The notes under the pieces were generated by a model. It was given only the letters and a program-made list of their open reading frames with translations, made no database searches and had not been told where the DNA came from. From contig PAQI01000002.1 in assembly GCA_002709235.1 (NCBI GenBank), forward strand, positions 1-64,000: a stretch of DNA of 64,000 nucleotides, in the 5' to 3' direction. This document shows positions 27,782 through 38,448 of this stretch, piece by piece. This DNA is from Hirschia sp. (lineage in GTDB: Bacteria; Pseudomonadota; Alphaproteobacteria; Caulobacterales; Hyphomonadaceae). A program made the translations under genes and the position numbers. Position 1 is the stretch's first letter. Each line of letters begins with the position of its first letter.

Positions 27782-30028
27782 ATGAAAGTCGTTCCGACAA
27801 TCCTTTGCGGGGGCAGTGGAACGCGCCTGTGGCCAATGTCGCGCAGCTTCGATCCAAAACAGCTGCAATCCATCATAGGCGACGAATCCTTGCTGGCGCA
27901 GACCGTAAAGCGCTTATTGTCTCACGATGACTGCATATCGCCTGTTGTCATCTGTAATGGAGCCTATGCAGATCAGGTCGTGCAGGACCTGGTCTCTGCC
28001 GGTGCAGCTCCGTCTGCAGTTCTAGAAGAACCCTTTGGGCGCGACACGGCTGCAGCGTCTGCGATGGCCGCACTCTGGGTTCGTGAGGCGCATGGCGAAG
28101 ACGCCATCGTATTGTTGTTGCCGTCAGATCATTACATCAGCGATATACCGGCGCTACATGATACCGTCACGCGCGCCTCGATTGCTGCGCTGGGTGGATA
28201 TATCACCACGATCGGCCTCAAGCCGACGCGCCCGGAAACAGGCTATGGCTATATCCGTCGCTCCTGCGAGAAAATGCATGGTCTGGATGCTTATCCCATT
28301 GCGCAGTTCACGGAAAAGCCGCCGGTTGAGACCGCAAGGGAATATATCGCCTCGGGAGACTATCTGTGGAACTCCGGCATGTTCGTTTTTACGCCGTCGG
28401 TCTTTCTCGCGGAAATGCGCGAATTGTGCCCCGATATCCTCAGCTTAAGCGAGGAGGCTTTTGCGAGTGCCCATAAACATTGCGCTGATGATGTAACGGT
28501 GCGTGTGGAGTTTCGGCCTGAGGCGTTCAAGCGCATTCCCAAGAACAGCGTTGATTTTGCCGTTATGGAGCACACGCGCCTCGGTTCGGTTGTCGAGGCT
28601 GATATTGGCTGGAGTGACATTGGCAGCTGGGCCAGTGTCTATGAATGCCTGCCTAGCGATGAATCCGGTAACTCCAACCCGAGTGGAGCAGTATTGACGG
28701 ATGTCGCTGACAGCCTGGTTTTGTCGCAGGGAGGGCGCAGTATTGCGTTAGCCGGTGTCAAGAATCTGGTTGTTGTCGATACCCATGACGCTTTGTTGAT
28801 CTGTGACAGCAACGCGTCTCAATCAGTGAAGGCCATTCACAAGCAATTGGAATCCAGAGGTGAACGCAGCGCCCGTCTGCACGGGCCACATACGGTGGCG
28901 TTTGAAGGGTATATGCGCCGCTGGACGCGTGACTGGTTCTTTGGAAGTGCGCTGCCATTTTGGGCCGGTGTGGGCATGGACGAGGAATTTGGCGGCAGTT
29001 TTGAAGCGGTCGACTTCAATGGCGCGCCCATGGTGGACCTTCCCAAGCGCCTCAGGGTGCAGGCGCGGCAGGTCTACGCTTTCGCACATGCTTACCTGAT
29101 GGGTTGGGAGCCGGGCCTGGCTGCGATGCGCAAGCCGCTGGAATTCATGCTGCAGCACTATAAGCGTGATGATGGTGGCTGGATCTCAAAAGTCGCCCGT
29201 AATGGTGATCCAGTTGATGAGACCGTTGATGCCTATGAGCAGGCATTCGTGATCCTGGCGCTTGGATGGGCTGCGAAGGTGAGTGGCGATCCACAATTGC
29301 TGCAACTTGGTGAGCAGACCCTGCGTTTCGTCAACCGTCAGATGCGTCATCCCATGGGTGGCTTTGTCGAAACCCTCACTGGGGCACCTTATCGCCGCGC
29401 CAATCCGCACATGCATCTGCTGGAAGCCTGCCTGCACTGGGTGGAACTGCATGACAGCGAGATCGCGCGCGAAATTTCCTATGAAATCTATGGTCTTTAC
29501 CGCAGCCATTTCTGTGTGAATGGCCTTCTGCGAGAATATTTTGACGAGAATCTCAAATTGCCTGTCGCTCCGGATGGCCCGGAGAGACTGTATCTTGAGC
29601 CAGGCCACCTGATTGAGTGGGCCTATTTGCTGCGTCGCTACGGCAAGGTGCACGGCATCAATGACGATACGATCGCAACTCTGTCAGGCTTCGCAGAGCA
29701 CTATGGTGTCCAGACAGCGACAGGCCTGTTGGCGGATTCATGCACGGTAGACGGCCAGATTCCATCCGGAACAAACAGTCGTTTGTGGCCGCAGACCGAA
29801 GCAATCAGATTCTGGTTTGATCGTGATGCTACAGGCGACAAGGCGCGCGCGCTCGAGCTTCTGTCGCGGGTCAAGGACAGCTATCTGACATTCGATGATA
29901 ACTCGCCCGGCTACTGGCGCGATATCGTGCAATCGGATGGTGAGTTCGCAGGTGACATGTCTCCGGCGAGCACGCTCTATCACATCATCGGGGCTGTAGA
30001 GCCGCTTATTGGTAAGCCATCAGCCTGA
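27782..30028 (+). CDS. Fusion: mannose-1-phosphate guanylyltransferase - AGE-family sugar isomerase
   Basis: 748 residues. The N-terminal half (about 1-350) is a ManC-type nucleotidyltransferase: LCGGSGTRLWPMSR at 8-21, FGRDTAAASAM near 85, EKPPVETA and NSGMFVF near 197-203. The usual cupin-type phosphomannose isomerase half is absent. Instead residues about 375-748 form an N-acylglucosamine 2-epimerase (AGE)-family alpha6/alpha6 barrel, with RVQARQVYAFAHAY, NPHMHLLEA and LEPGHLIEWAYLL carrying likely catalytic His residues. The protein could make mannose-6-phosphate from fructose-6-phosphate and GDP-mannose from mannose-1-phosphate, feeding gmd. The mutase step between is not supplied by a dedicated gene here. 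Confidence 0.88.
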   Translation: MKVVPTILCGGSGTRLWPMSRSFDPKQLQSIIGDESLLAQTVKRLLSHDDCISPVVICNGAYADQVVQDLVSAGAAPSAVLEEPFGRDTAAASAMAALWVREAHGEDAIVLLLPSDHYISDIPALHDTVTRASIAALGGYITTIGLKPTRPETGYGYIRRSCEKMHGLDAYPIAQFTEKPPVETAREYIASGDYLWNSGMFVFTPSVFLAEMRELCPDILSLSEEAFASAHKHCADDVTVRVEFRPEAFKRIPKNSVDFAVMEHTRLGSVVEADIGWSDIGSWASVYECLPSDESGNSNPSGAVLTDVADSLVLSQGGRSIALAGVKNLVVVDTHDALLICDSNASQSVKAIHKQLESRGERSARLHGPHTVAFEGYMRRWTRDWFFGSALPFWAGVGMDEEFGGSFEAVDFNGAPMVDLPKRLRVQARQVYAFAHAYLMGWEPGLAAMRKPLEFMLQHYKRDDGGWISKVARNGDPVDETVDAYEQAFVILALGWAAKVSGDPQLLQLGEQTLRFVNRQMRHPMGGFVETLTGAPYRRANPHMHLLEACLHWVELHDSEIAREISYEIYGLYRSHFCVNGLLREYFDENLKLPVAPDGPERLYLEPGHLIEWAYLLRRYGKVHGINDDTIATLSGFAEHYGVQTATGLLADSCTVDGQIPSGTNSRLWPQTEAIRFWFDRDATGDKARALELLSRVKDSYLTFDDNSPGYWRDIVQSDGEFAGDMSPASTLYHIIGAVEPLIGKPSA

Positions 30029-30042
30029 TCATTTTGCTGATG

Positions 30043-30996
30043 TCAGGCGTTGGTGGTTGACGTCATCGATACGAACACATCTTCCAGGTCTGGCTCGGTC
30101 GTTGCCAGGTCCTTCACCATTATGCCTTCATTGTTCAGTCGGTTGAGCAGTTCGCTGATCTGGGTATTGGCAAGGCGGTAGGTGATGGCCAGTCCGCCAT
30201 CCGGGCGCAATTCGGCATCCAGATCACTTAGGGCCGCAGGAATGGCAGTCAATGGTTCGAGCGGTTGTACTGTCAGCGTCTTGCGATCGAGCCGGGTAAG
30301 CAGTGTTTCTGTTGGCTCGCAGGCAATGACCTCTCCATGATTTATGATCGCAATCTGGTCACACATTTCCTGGGCTTCTTCCAGATAATGCGTCGTCAGG
30401 ATGATCGTCGTGCCGAGTGCATGCAGGGATTTCACATATTCCCAGAGCTGACGGCGTAGCTCGACATCAACCCCGGCTGTGGGTTCATCCAGGATCAGCA
30501 CGGGCGGGGCATGAACCAGCGCCTTTGCCACCATCAGGCGGCGCTTCATGCCACCGGAGAGCTGGCGCACCCAGGCATCTTTCTTGTCGCCCAGTCCGAG
30601 CGCTTCGAGGATCTCGTCCGTGCGTCTTTCGCGTTTTGGAACGCCGTAAAAGCCCGCCATCAACTCCATGCTTTCACGGGGGGTGAAGAACGGGTCCATG
30701 TTGATTTCCTGCGGCACAACACCCAGCGCGGCAGCGGCTTCGCGAGGGTTCTTGTCGATGTCATATCCCCAGATCTGCGCTACACCACCAGACTTGTTCA
30801 CCAGCCTGGACAGGATGTTGATCATGGTGGACTTGCCCGCGCCATTGGGGCCGAGCAGGCCGAAGATCGATCCACGAGGAATCTCGAGATTGATACCCTT
30901 CAAGGCGCGCTTGGCACCGACTTTCCCTGAAGCCGGGTAGGTCTTTTCTAGGCCGATCAGTTCGATGGCGTTTTTCGGCAGGGATCTGACCGTCAT
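30043..30996 (-). CDS. ABC transporter ATP-binding protein (ABC-2/YadG type), no adjacent permease
   Basis: 317 residues. The ATPase domain has Walker [10 protein letters not shown], signature LSGGMKRRL, Walker [13 protein letters not shown] and an H-loop TTHY; a C-terminal ~80-residue regulatory part follows. It is typical of ABC-2 exporters (YadG/DrrA type). ATG 30996 has GGAG at eight bases, better than the in-frame TTG 31008. The partner permease is not beside it: downstream is the convergent ManC-AGE gene and upstream the divergent glmM. Substrate is unknown. Confidence 0.85.
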   Translation of the reverse strand: MTVRSLPKNAIELIGLEKTYPASGKVGAKRALKGINLEIPRGSIFGLLGPNGAGKSTMINILSRLVNKSGGVAQIWGYDIDKNPREAAAALGVVPQEINMDPFFTPRESMELMAGFYGVPKRERRTDEILEALGLGDKKDAWVRQLSGGMKRRLMVAKALVHAPPVLILDEPTAGVDVELRRQLWEYVKSLHALGTTIILTTHYLEEAQEMCDQIAIINHGEVIACEPTETLLTRLDRKTLTVQPLEPLTAIPAALSDLDAELRPDGGLAITYRLANTQISELLNRLNNEGIMVKDLATTEPDLEDVFVSMTSTTNA

Positions 30997-31218
30997 GAGA
31001 GGCTCCAAAACTGCGTGCGGGGAGGTGCATCTGGAATGGGATGGAAGCTTCTAGGTAGGGCTTCTTTTCGCGCATGCAAAGGCGGATGTGGCGTGAACAT
31101 GCATTCTGGGCTGAACTCTTCAGCTGTGAAGGCTTGCGAAACCGGCGCGAAACCCGCCATAAGCCTATGCAGGCCGGCCTGTCGACATACAGGCCGCCGG
31201 TCAGATTGGGTTAAGAAC

Positions 31219-32571
31219 ATGACGCGTAAATATTTCGGCACAGACGGCATTCGTGGCCAGGCAAACACGGCACCGATTACACCGGAGATCGTGATGCGGC
31301 TGGGTATGGCTGCGGCACGATACTTTCGGCGCAGCGATGACCATCGCCACAAGGTCGTCATCGGCAAGGATACACGCCTGTCCGGCTATATGATCGAACC
31401 CGCCCTGACTGCCGGTTTTACTGCCGCTGGTATGGATGTGATCCTGTTCGGACCATTGCCCACGCCGGGTGTTGCCGTGATGACGCGTTCATTGCGCGCG
31501 GATCTTGGCGTGATGATCTCTGCCTCCCACAATGCCTATCAGGACAATGGTATCAAGTTGTTCGGCCCCGATGGGTACAAGCTCTCGGACGAGGCGGAAC
31601 TTGAAATCGAAGGCATGATGGAGCAACCCATGGATGCCGTGCTGGCAGCTCCCAATGAATTGGGGCGTGCCGAACGGGTGGATGATGCCCAGTCTCGTTA
31701 TGTTGAAATCGTCAAGGCAACTTTCCCACGGCGCAAGACGCTGTCCAATCTGCGCATCGTGGTCGATTGTGCCAATGGCGCAGCATACAAGGTTGCGCCC
31801 AAGGTCCTTTATGAGCTCGGCGCAGAGGTCATTCCGCTTGGCGTGTCTCCCAATGGTTTCAACATCAATGAGGAATGCGGCTCGACCGATACCCGCGCCC
31901 TGCGTGAAGCTGTGCAGACATATCGCGCTGATATCGGCATCGCACTGGATGGCGATGCCGACCGGGTGGTGATGTGTGACGAGAAGGGCCAGATCATCGA
32001 TGGGGACCAGGTGCTCGCCATGATCGCGCGCAGCTGGCAGGCTGAAGGTCGCCTCAGCAGATCCTCCGTCGCGGCGACCGTCATGTCCAATCTCGGGTTG
32101 GAAAAATATCTGCGCAGCATCGACGTAGGGCTTGATCGCACCCAGGTGGGGGATCGCTATGTTGTTCAGCACATGCGCGAACATGGCATCAATCTGGGCG
32201 GAGAGCAGTCTGGGCACGTCGTTATGACGGATTTTGCCACGACGGGTGATGGTCTGGTGGCGGCCCTCCAGGTGCTTTCGGTTGTCACAGACAGCGATAT
32301 CCCACTGTCCGAGATTGCTCATGTCTTCGATCCAGTGCCGCAGAAGTTGGAGAATGTGCGCTATGAAGGCAGCAAGGATCCTCTGAAAGCCAAGACCGTC
32401 ATGACGGCGATCAAGGATGTCGAAGCCATGCTTGGCGAGAAGGGGCGTCTGGTTGTCCGTAAATCAGGCACTGAACCCCTGATCCGGGTCATGGCTGAAG
32501 CAGAAGAGGACGCGATGATGCTGGAAGCTGTCGCGCAGGTTGTGGCAGCCGTAAAGGATGCCACCAATTGA
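31219..32571 (+). CDS. glmM: Phosphoglucosamine mutase
   Basis: 450 residues, the normal length. It begins [13 protein letters not shown], has the phosphoserine loop [14 protein letters not shown] with active Ser at about 103, the metal loop LDGDADRV near 245, and [14 protein letters not shown] near the end. It converts glucosamine-6-phosphate to glucosamine-1-phosphate for UDP-GlcNAc, hence peptidoglycan and LPS. ATG 31219 is chosen over an upstream in-frame start at 31015 because homologous sequence begins there. Some family members also act on mannose phosphates, which could matter for GDP-mannose supply here, but this copy looks like ordinary GlmM. Confidence 0.96.
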   Translation: MTRKYFGTDGIRGQANTAPITPEIVMRLGMAAARYFRRSDDHRHKVVIGKDTRLSGYMIEPALTAGFTAAGMDVILFGPLPTPGVAVMTRSLRADLGVMISASHNAYQDNGIKLFGPDGYKLSDEAELEIEGMMEQPMDAVLAAPNELGRAERVDDAQSRYVEIVKATFPRRKTLSNLRIVVDCANGAAYKVAPKVLYELGAEVIPLGVSPNGFNINEECGSTDTRALREAVQTYRADIGIALDGDADRVVMCDEKGQIIDGDQVLAMIARSWQAEGRLSRSSVAATVMSNLGLEKYLRSIDVGLDRTQVGDRYVVQHMREHGINLGGEQSGHVVMTDFATTGDGLVAALQVLSVVTDSDIPLSEIAHVFDPVPQKLENVRYEGSKDPLKAKTVMTAIKDVEAMLGEKGRLVVRKSGTEPLIRVMAEAEEDAMMLEAVAQVVAAVKDATN

Positions 32572-32644
32572 TTACGGATTGACGCAATAGCCACGCGACT
32601 TCTACCAATATGAACAAACAACAATCTGGCGAAAGCTGAACCAC

Positions 32645-32851
32645 ATGACGATCAGAATCCTATCCGACGAGAAATTCGTTCCGGAAATTATCATCGTAGA
32701 GGCTCACAAGGTCTCATGTGATGGAGGTGGCGGTGCGCTGGGCCATCCCAAGGTCTGGTATGACATGGTCGATGAAGAGATGGTCGAATGTGGATATTGT
32801 GACCGCCGATTTGTCCTCAAGGGCAGCAAGTACGACCCGTCAAAAGGCTGA
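32645..32851 (+). CDS. Zinc-finger domain protein (zf-CHCC, NDUFS6-like)
   Basis: 68 residues. It has the CHCC pattern: Cys in VSCDGGGG, His in LGHPKVW and the CGYC pair near the C-terminus, which together bind Zn. It is related to the mitochondrial complex I accessory subunit NDUFS6 and is common as a small stand-alone protein in alphaproteobacteria. Role in this organism is unknown. Confidence 0.88.
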   Translation: MTIRILSDEKFVPEIIIVEAHKVSCDGGGGALGHPKVWYDMVDEEMVECGYCDRRFVLKGSKYDPSKG

Positions 32852-32917
32852 AACCGCAGGCCATTTCCTGCGTGATCTATGCGTGCAGGGCGTTGTGGCC
32901 GGATCAGAAAGGCCCTG

Positions 32918-34363
32918 ATGTCTCAATCAGACGCTGAAACGACCCGCCATCCACTGTTTCGCCCCGGCTTTTATGTCGGATTGGCGGCGTTTGTCGTGAT
33001 GATGCTGTCACCACACCCGCCGGGGCTGTCTTCGGATGGCTGGCATGTGGCTGCTGTTGGTGTTCTGATGGCAATATGGTGGGCCAGTGAGGCGATCCCA
33101 CTACCAGCTACCGGCCTGCTGCCCCTGGTGATCCTGCCGCTTACGACAGACTTGTCTTTGAAGTCGACCATCGCGCCAGCTTATGCCTCAACCATTGTCA
33201 TTCTGCTCATGGGTGGCCTGATCATGGCGCGCGGTGTGGAGCGCTGGCGGCTGCATGAGCGTATCGCCCTGAACATCGTTGCAAGGGTGGGTGATCATCC
33301 GCGTGCCTTGCTAGGTGGTTTCATGGCCGCGACGGTTGTGCTCTCCATGTGGATTTCCAATACGGCGTCGACACTGATGATGGTGCCGATTGCCGTGTCT
33401 GCTGCGCAGGCTGGCGGCGACCGCGACGGGGTTCTGACACGCGCGCTCCTGCTGGGAGTTGCCTATGCTGCATCCATTGGCGGCGTGGCGACGCCGGTTG
33501 GTACGCCTTCAAACCTGATTGCGCTGGATGCCTTGAGAAGTGCAGGTGTTGGAGAGATCGGATTTGTCCAGTGGATGATGTTCGGCGTGCCTGCGGCCAT
33601 GCTGATGACGCCAATGGCCTGGTTTGTCCTCAGCAATGGCGGTGTGGGCAAGCTGGGGCATATGGAGGCCGCTTCCGATGTCATCCGTGAGCAGCTTGAT
33701 GCGCTTGGAAAGATGAAGACTCCTGAACTGCGTGTGGCGCTCCTGTTTGGCCTTGTCGCGACTTTGTGGATCACGCGCCAATTGCTTCAGAATATTCCCG
33801 GACTTGAATCCCTTTCCGATGCGGGCATTGCCGTTTTCGGTGCGGTTCTGATGCTGGTGTTTCCAGCGGGTGACGGCAAGGGTAGCCGTGTCCTGTCCTG
33901 GGAAGATGCCGAGGCGATACCCTGGGGCATGTTGCTGTTGTTTGGTGGTGGCTTGTCGCTCGCGGCTTGCATGTCATCTTCGGACTTGTCGAGCTGGCTG
34001 GGGATGAAGCTCGAGTTTCTTCAGGATGCACCCACCTGGCTGATCGTCACGATTGTCATCACCGTGATGATCTTCCTGACTGAGCTGACATCCAATGTCG
34101 CCACGACGTCTACATTGATGCCGATTCTGAAGACTCTGGCATTGAGCGCCGGTGTACCCTTTGCCGCGCTCGCGGGACCGGCTGCCGTGGCGGCATCCTG
34201 TGCATTCATGCTGCCAGTGGCAACGGCACCGAATGCCATCGCGTTTGCGTCAGGCAGATTGACGGTCGGTCAGATGATGCGGGCAGGATTCAGATTGAAT
34301 CTTGCAGGCGTGGTGATCCTGTCGCTGATCGGCATATTCCTGGCACCCCTGGCGCTGTCATGA
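32918..34363 (+). CDS. DASS/SLC13-family sodium-coupled anion symporter
   Basis: 481 residues with about 11-13 membrane segments. The paired substrate/sodium motifs are visible: ISNTASTLMMVPI near 145 and TSNVATTSTLMPI near 400. Family members import dicarboxylates or sulfate with sodium. The sulfate-activation genes start about 1.2 kb downstream, so sulfate is a reasonable substrate guess, but dicarboxylate transport is equally allowed by sequence. ATG 32918 was chosen over 32879 because family similarity starts there and AAAGG lies upstream. Confidence 0.88.
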   Translation: MSQSDAETTRHPLFRPGFYVGLAAFVVMMLSPHPPGLSSDGWHVAAVGVLMAIWWASEAIPLPATGLLPLVILPLTTDLSLKSTIAPAYASTIVILLMGGLIMARGVERWRLHERIALNIVARVGDHPRALLGGFMAATVVLSMWISNTASTLMMVPIAVSAAQAGGDRDGVLTRALLLGVAYAASIGGVATPVGTPSNLIALDALRSAGVGEIGFVQWMMFGVPAAMLMTPMAWFVLSNGGVGKLGHMEAASDVIREQLDALGKMKTPELRVALLFGLVATLWITRQLLQNIPGLESLSDAGIAVFGAVLMLVFPAGDGKGSRVLSWEDAEAIPWGMLLLFGGGLSLAACMSSSDLSSWLGMKLEFLQDAPTWLIVTIVITVMIFLTELTSNVATTSTLMPILKTLALSAGVPFAALAGPAAVAASCAFMLPVATAPNAIAFASGRLTVGQMMRAGFRLNLAGVVILSLIGIFLAPLALS

Positions 34364-34376
34364 GCCGAGGCAGGCA

Positions 34377-35474
34377 TCAGACAATCGCCAGAACGCTTGT
34401 CAGGATGATCCGCACAAGCTCCACCTGGCCTCTGGCACCGGTCTTGGAATAGATCTTCTTCGAATAATTGCGGGCTGTCTCAAGTGTCAGGTTCAGCTCG
34501 GTTGCGGCTTCTGCAATGGTGCGCCCCTGAGCCAGTTCCCACGCCAGACGGGCTTCGCTCGGAAGCAGTCCGAACAGGTCCACCAGCTGTTCGCGTCGGT
34601 TTCTCTGCGAGTGTCGGTCACCGCTCACATAGACAATGGCTGCTGCATTAGATCCCGGTGACAAGCCGCTTTTTGGTGTCTGGGTTACTAGAATATCCAT
34701 CCATGGGTCGCGGCTGAGATTGATCGCCTTGGGCCGCGTGACCTTGCCGATGGAAATATCCTTCACAAGCTGGGAGACTTCCTTTTCCAGAATTGACGAA
34801 CTGAATGTCAGATGATTGTGGCGTCCACGGCCAATGACATTGGTTCGCTGCAATATGCCAGAAATGTTCTGGGTCGAGTCCAGTATCTGGCAATTGGCAT
34901 CGACAATCAGCCAGCCAAAATTGAGCCGCCCCATTGCTTCAGATGAAATGGAGGATCGGATCCGTTCCTTTTCCAATGTGTCAAATGTTCGAAATGCGGT
35001 GTGCAGATGTGGTGCAAGGCGGGTGAACAGAAATGAGACCGCTGCGCCAAACTCTTCTCTGGCCATAACCGATAGCCACGCATCCACACCATTCTTTTCG
35101 GTAATTCTCATGGTCCTTACATGACGAACGCCACCGGGGTTGAGAATGTCATCTCTCAATGCGCGTTGGACCGGATCATGCACATTGATCAGTTCGTGAA
35201 GTGCGTAGACCCGGTCCTGTCTCATCTTGTGATACAGCAATGGGTCTGATCCGAACCGCTCATTGAACAGCTCTTTCAGGTGAGGCGAAAGTGCCTTTCC
35301 TGAAGACAGTGATGTGATGACGGAATTGTCGTTGGACCGGAAAACCAGATTTGCATATCCGGCTTTGGTCTCGGCTTTCAACAGATCGAGGAAGCTCTTC
35401 CAGAGGGGTTCTTCAAACAATCCATTGTGAAGAGCGATGATCAGTTCTGCTTCGTTATTGGCTAGTGTGCGCAT
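34377..35474 (-). CDS. LuxR-family transcriptional regulator
   Basis: About 365 residues. The C-terminal ~65 residues are a LuxR/GerE helix-turn-helix: [50 protein letters not shown]. The N-terminal and middle parts form a sensory region without an obvious receiver domain; a PAS-like segment ([17 protein letters not shown]) is visible near 210. The start is uncertain: ATG 35474, ATG 35489 and TTG 35519 are all in frame. A perfect 16-bp palindrome at 35490-35505 lies immediately before them, in the space shared with cysD, so autoregulation or control of the cys operon is possible. Confidence 0.85.
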   Translation of the reverse strand: MRTLANNEAELIIALHNGLFEEPLWKSFLDLLKAETKAGYANLVFRSNDNSVITSLSSGKALSPHLKELFNERFGSDPLLYHKMRQDRVYALHELINVHDPVQRALRDDILNPGGVRHVRTMRITEKNGVDAWLSVMAREEFGAAVSFLFTRLAPHLHTAFRTFDTLEKERIRSSISSEAMGRLNFGWLIVDANCQILDSTQNISGILQRTNVIGRGRHNHLTFSSSILEKEVSQLVKDISIGKVTRPKAINLSRDPWMDILVTQTPKSGLSPGSNAAAIVYVSGDRHSQRNRREQLVDLFGLLPSEARLAWELAQGRTIAEAATELNLTLETARNYSKKIYSKTGARGQVELVRIILTSVLAIV

Positions 35475-35489
35475 GGAAAAATCATGCAT

Positions 35490-35505
35490 CCTCCCAGCTG
35501 GGAGG
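35490..35505. promoter_or_regulatory. Perfect 16-bp palindrome between the LuxR-type gene and cysD
   Basis: CCTCCCAGCTGGGAGG reads the same on both strands. It sits about 60 bases before the cysD start and next to the regulator start codons. It is a candidate operator. Its GGGAGG half could also serve as ribosome-binding site for the regulator. Confidence 0.5.
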
Positions 35506-35563
35506 TCAACCAATTTCAAGTGTCTGTCATCTTCACGTCAATTATTGCCGACGGAGAGAAAAA

Positions 35564-36472
35564 TTGATTAGTTCCAACAGGCTCACCCACCTCCAGCGCC
35601 TGGAGGCCGAGAGCATCCATATCATGCGCGAAGTGGTCGCTGAGACCGAAAACCCCGTAATGTTGTATTCTGTGGGCAAGGACAGCGCCTGTATGCTGCA
35701 CCTGGCGAAGAAGGCATTCTACCCGTCGCCACCTCCATTTCCGCTCTTGCATGTCGACACGACCTGGAAGTTCAAGGCGATGTATGAGCTGCGCCAGAAG
35801 GCAGCCGAAGACGCTGGCATGGACCTGCTGGTCTATCAAAACCCTGAAGCTATCGAAAAGGGCATCAACCCGTTTGATCACGGTGCGCTTCACACGGATA
35901 TGTGGAAGACCGATGGCCTCAAGCAGGCGCTCGACAAATATGGCTTTGACGCTGCATTTGGTGGTGCACGCCGCGACGAGGAAAAATCGCGTGCCAAGGA
36001 GCGTGTTTTCTCGTTCCGTTCATCCAATCACCGTTGGGACCCCAAGAACCAGCGCCCTGAATTGTGGAAGCTCTACAATGCGCGCAAGGCAAAGGGCGAG
36101 TCGATCCGCGTGTTCCCGCTCTCCAACTGGACCGAGCTGGACATCTGGCAGTACATCCATCTGGAAAACATCGAGATCGTGCCGCTTTACAAGTCGGCCA
36201 TGCGCCCAACCGTGGAACGCGACGGCATGCTGATCATGGTCGATGATGACCGCTTCCCATTGAAAGAGGGCGAAGAGCCGGTCATGCGCTCGATTCGTTT
36301 CCGTACGCTGGGCTGTTACCCGCTGACGGGCGCGGTTGAGTCTGAAGCTGCGACGCTTCCGGAGATCATTCAGGAAATGCTGCTGACCACCACTTCCGAA
36401 CGTCAGGGCCGGGCGATCGACCACGATCAGTCTGCCTCAATGGAGAAGAAAAAGCAGGAGGGCTATTTCTGA
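35564..36472 (+). CDS. cysD: Sulfate adenylyltransferase subunit 2
   Basis: 302 residues, PP-loop ATP pyrophosphatase. Landmarks are [18 protein letters not shown] at the N-terminus, the PP-loop [10 protein letters not shown] near 36-45, and the family-typical [16 protein letters not shown] and [12 protein letters not shown]. With CysN it forms APS from ATP and sulfate. TTG 35564 is chosen as start: GGAGAG lies five bases upstream and homology begins there. The stop overlaps the cysNC start (ATG within the TGA junction), so the two are coupled. Confidence 0.95.
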   Translation: MISSNRLTHLQRLEAESIHIMREVVAETENPVMLYSVGKDSACMLHLAKKAFYPSPPPFPLLHVDTTWKFKAMYELRQKAAEDAGMDLLVYQNPEAIEKGINPFDHGALHTDMWKTDGLKQALDKYGFDAAFGGARRDEEKSRAKERVFSFRSSNHRWDPKNQRPELWKLYNARKAKGESIRVFPLSNWTELDIWQYIHLENIEIVPLYKSAMRPTVERDGMLIMVDDDRFPLKEGEEPVMRSIRFRTLGCYPLTGAVESEAATLPEIIQEMLLTTTSERQGRAIDHDQSASMEKKKQEGYF

Positions 36473-38436
36473 TGACCAGCACATCCAAGACAACCGGCGC
36501 AGATGCCGCTTCCATCGCATCAGTCGACGCCGCCAAGGCCTATGCCGCTGAATCGCTGATTGCCGAAGACATTGATGCCTATCTGGAAAAACACCAACAC
36601 AAGAGCCTGCTGCGCTTCATCACCTGCGGGTCGGTGGATGACGGCAAGTCGACGCTGATCGGTCGTCTGCTTTATGACTCGAAAATGATCTTTGAAGATC
36701 AGCTGAGCGCTTTGGAAAAGGACTCGAAGTCTTCCGGTACCCAAGGGCAGAACATTGATTTTGCGCTTCTCGTCGATGGCCTCGCAGCCGAGCGTGAGCA
36801 GGGCATCACCATTGATGTGGCCTATCGTTTCTTTGCGACTGAAAAACGCAAGTTCATCGTCGCAGACACGCCCGGACATGAGCAATATACCCGCAACATG
36901 GTCACAGGCGCATCCAATGCCGACCTGGCAGTGATCCTGGTCGATGCGCGTCAGGGTATCCTGACCCAGACACGCCGCCACTCTTACCTTGTTCACCTGC
37001 TTGGCATCAAGAATGTCGTGCTGGCCGTGAACAAGATGGACCTGGTCGGCTATGGCAAGGACTGGTTCGACGAGATTGTGGAGAACTACAAGGAGTTCGC
37101 CCAGTCCATTGGCATGGAAAACTTCACTGCGATTCCGATCTCCGGTCTGGCGGGCGACAACATCACTTCGCTGAGTGCGGGCATGTCCTGGTACAAGGGC
37201 CCGACGCTGATGGAGATGCTGGAATCTGCTCCCATCAATGATTCACGCATGCTGGACCGGGATTTTCGTCTCAATGTTCAGTGGGTGAACCGTCCGAACC
37301 TCGATTTCCGTGGCTTCTCCGGAAACATCACCTCCGGCAAGGTCAAGCCGGGCGATGACATTCGCGTGCTGCCTTCGGGCAAGACCTCAACCGTCAAATC
37401 CATCGTCACGATGGATGGCGATCTTGAAGAAGCTGTCGCGGGCCAGTCTGTGACGCTGACTTTCAATGATGAGATCGATTGTTCGCGTGGTGCTGTCATC
37501 ACCAATGCCAGCAGTCCGGTTGAAGTGGCAGATCACTTTGAAACGACGCTTGTCTGGATGGCGGAAGAGGAAATGCTTCCGGGGCGTCCTTACATCATGA
37601 AGATCGGCTCGAACATGGTATCGGCGACGATCACAGAGCCCAAATTCGAAGTGAATGTGAACACGATGGCACATGAGCCGTCGCGGACGCTGAAGCTCAA
37701 CGCCATTGGTGTCTGCAACATCAACACCGACCGAGCCGTGCCGTTTGAAGCCTATAATGACAACCCCGACATGGGTGGCTTCATCCTGATCGACCGCATT
37801 ACCAATGCGACGGTCGGCGCAGGCATGATCCACTTTGCACTTCGTCGGTCGCAGAATGTGCACTGGCAGGCGGTTGATATTGATCGTGAGGCCCATGCTG
37901 CCCAGAAAAACCAGAAGCCGAGACTTCTCTGGTTCACCGGGCTGTCCGGCTCCGGCAAGTCAACGATTGCCAACCTCGTTGAGAAAAAGCTGTTTGCACT
38001 GGGCAAGCATTCCTTCCTGCTTGATGGCGATAATGTGCGTCACGGCCTCAACAAGGATCTTGGCTTTACCGATGTGGACCGCGTGGAAAACATCCGCCGG
38101 ATCTCGGAAGTTGCCAAGTTGATGACGGATGCGGGACTGATCGTGTTGACGGCATTCATCTCGCCCTTCCGTGCGGAGCGTCGCATGGCGCGTGAACTCT
38201 TCCCGGACGGCGAATTCATCGAAGTATTCATCGACACGCCTCTGGATGTTGCTGAAAGCCGTGATGTCAAAGGGCTCTACAAGAAGGCCCGCGATGGCAA
38301 GCTGAAGAACTTCACAGGGATCGATAGTCCTTATGAAGCGCCTCAGGAGCCTGAAATTCACATCGACACCACCGAAATGGATGCTGAGGCGGCTGCAGAG
38401 CGGATCGTCAGCGCCATTCTCAATGAAAGCGACTGA
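36472..38436 (+). CDS. cysNC: Bifunctional sulfate adenylyltransferase subunit 1 / APS kinase
   Basis: 654 residues. Residues about 45-470 are the CysN GTPase: GSVDDGKST at 53-61, DTPGHEQY and NKMD motifs, then EF-Tu-like beta domains. Residues about 480-654 are APS kinase with P-loop GLSGSGKST near 491, [11 protein letters not shown] and [14 protein letters not shown]. The fusion (also called NodQ type) makes PAPS directly from APS. PAPS serves sulfate reduction or sulfotransferases; no PAPS reductase or sulfotransferase gene is in the window, so the use is open. Confidence 0.95.
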   Translation: MTSTSKTTGADAASIASVDAAKAYAAESLIAEDIDAYLEKHQHKSLLRFITCGSVDDGKSTLIGRLLYDSKMIFEDQLSALEKDSKSSGTQGQNIDFALLVDGLAAEREQGITIDVAYRFFATEKRKFIVADTPGHEQYTRNMVTGASNADLAVILVDARQGILTQTRRHSYLVHLLGIKNVVLAVNKMDLVGYGKDWFDEIVENYKEFAQSIGMENFTAIPISGLAGDNITSLSAGMSWYKGPTLMEMLESAPINDSRMLDRDFRLNVQWVNRPNLDFRGFSGNITSGKVKPGDDIRVLPSGKTSTVKSIVTMDGDLEEAVAGQSVTLTFNDEIDCSRGAVITNASSPVEVADHFETTLVWMAEEEMLPGRPYIMKIGSNMVSATITEPKFEVNVNTMAHEPSRTLKLNAIGVCNINTDRAVPFEAYNDNPDMGGFILIDRITNATVGAGMIHFALRRSQNVHWQAVDIDREAHAAQKNQKPRLLWFTGLSGSGKSTIANLVEKKLFALGKHSFLLDGDNVRHGLNKDLGFTDVDRVENIRRISEVAKLMTDAGLIVLTAFISPFRAERRMARELFPDGEFIEVFIDTPLDVAESRDVKGLYKKARDGKLKNFTGIDSPYEAPQEPEIHIDTTEMDAEAAAERIVSAILNESD

Positions 38437-38448
38437 GGGAACCGATCT

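Noticed and set aside
31489-32322. 277-codon minus-strand frame
   Set aside because: It is antisense to glmM with all its catalytic motifs.
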